Assembly (NCBI GenBank): GCA_030754475.1
Contig: JASMAE010000323.1
Coordinates: forward strand, 1 to 13,514
DNA from: Rhodospirillales bacterium
GTDB lineage: Bacteria; Pseudomonadota; Alphaproteobacteria; Rhodospirillales; JASLLV01
Direction: 5' to 3'
Length of the DNA stretch: 13,514 bases
Shown here piece by piece: positions 13,491 through 13,514 of the stretch. The notes below the pieces were generated by a model that ran no database searches, had not been told where the DNA came from, and saw only the letters and a program-made list of their open reading frames with translations. The first letter of the stretch is position 1. Each line of letters starts with the position of its first letter. Position numbers and translations under genes: made by a program.

Positions 13491-13514
13491 GGTGGGTCAG
13501 GCGGAGACCAAAAA
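13483..13514 (+). CDS. possible start of the next operon gene, dxs by synteny (3' partial)
   Basis: A frame opens at GTG 13483 (overlapping the ispA stop by 8 bases) or at GTG 13492, and stays open to the window end, giving only AEVGQAETK. In many Alphaproteobacteria dxs follows ispA directly. Ten codons cannot confirm this, and no clear ribosome binding site is seen. Confidence 0.25.
   Translation, partial: MAEVGQAETK

Noticed and set aside
1..13514. tRNA or rRNA genes, CRISPR arrays, insertion sequences, integrase or phage genes
   Set aside because: Looked for on both strands; no cloverleaf, regular spaced repeat, transposase motif or terminal inverted repeat was found.

Overview
This is a GC-rich chromosomal window that looks alphaproteobacterial, probably Rhodospirillales-like, although genus and species cannot be read from it. 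The evidence is an aspartyl-tRNA synthetase with alphaproteobacterial motif wording (RADRSPGEFYQLD, SHNPFSMPQGG), an EipB/DUF1849 periplasmic protein (a family centred on Alphaproteobacteria), a SqrR/BigR-type regulator, and the order deacetylase - xseB - ispA. I see no tRNA, rRNA, CRISPR array, transposase or phage gene.

Layout. 2-562 (+): C-terminal part of a TRAP-type solute-binding protein. 721-2532 (+): aspS. 2703-3629 (+): a lipoprotein with a C-terminal SPOR domain, started at TTG behind a strong Shine-Dalgarno. 3657-4145 (-): an unrecognised 162-residue protein, convergent with the lipoprotein. 4146-4674: a 529-base divergent spacer with no convincing gene but several good hairpins. 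4675-5487 (+): EipB-like envelope protein. 5629-6492 (+): Fe(II)/2-oxoglutarate dioxygenase of the TauD family, followed by a strong hairpin. 6651-7898 (+): a two-gene unit encoding an HTH protein and an unrecognised helical protein, the latter broken by a 16-bp tandem duplication. 8035-9488 (-): a persulfide-response operon, made of an ArsR-family regulator with the two sensor cysteines and an ETHE1-rhodanese fusion. 9731-9958 (+): divergent tusA. 9965-11119 (-): a FAD oxidoreductase resembling D-arginine dehydrogenase. 11305-12231 (+): histone-deacetylase-like amidohydrolase. 12340-13490 (+): xseB and ispA with their own likely promoter. The window may end at the first codons of the next operon gene (dxs by synteny).

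How the genes work together. The clearest functional module is 8035-9958. The regulator should sense persulfide or polysulfide through a disulfide or tetrasulfide between Cys30 and Cys96 and release its promoter. The fusion enzyme oxidises persulfide sulfur and trades it through its rhodanese cysteine, and TusA is a natural sulfur-carrier partner. A perfect 10-bp inverted repeat sits in the divergent promoter region and is the best operator candidate. The xseB-ispA pair is the usual DNA-repair/isoprenoid operon. The SPOR lipoprotein and EipB are envelope proteins but are not linked in an operon here.

The most noteworthy observations are the frameshifting 16-bp duplication at 7678-7709, the inverted repeat at 9575-9609, the hairpin-rich spacer at 4146-4674, and the altered substrate residues in the D-arginine-dehydrogenase-like enzyme. 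I did not find convincing evidence for a wholly new multi-gene system. The HTH plus unknown-protein pair is the nearest candidate.
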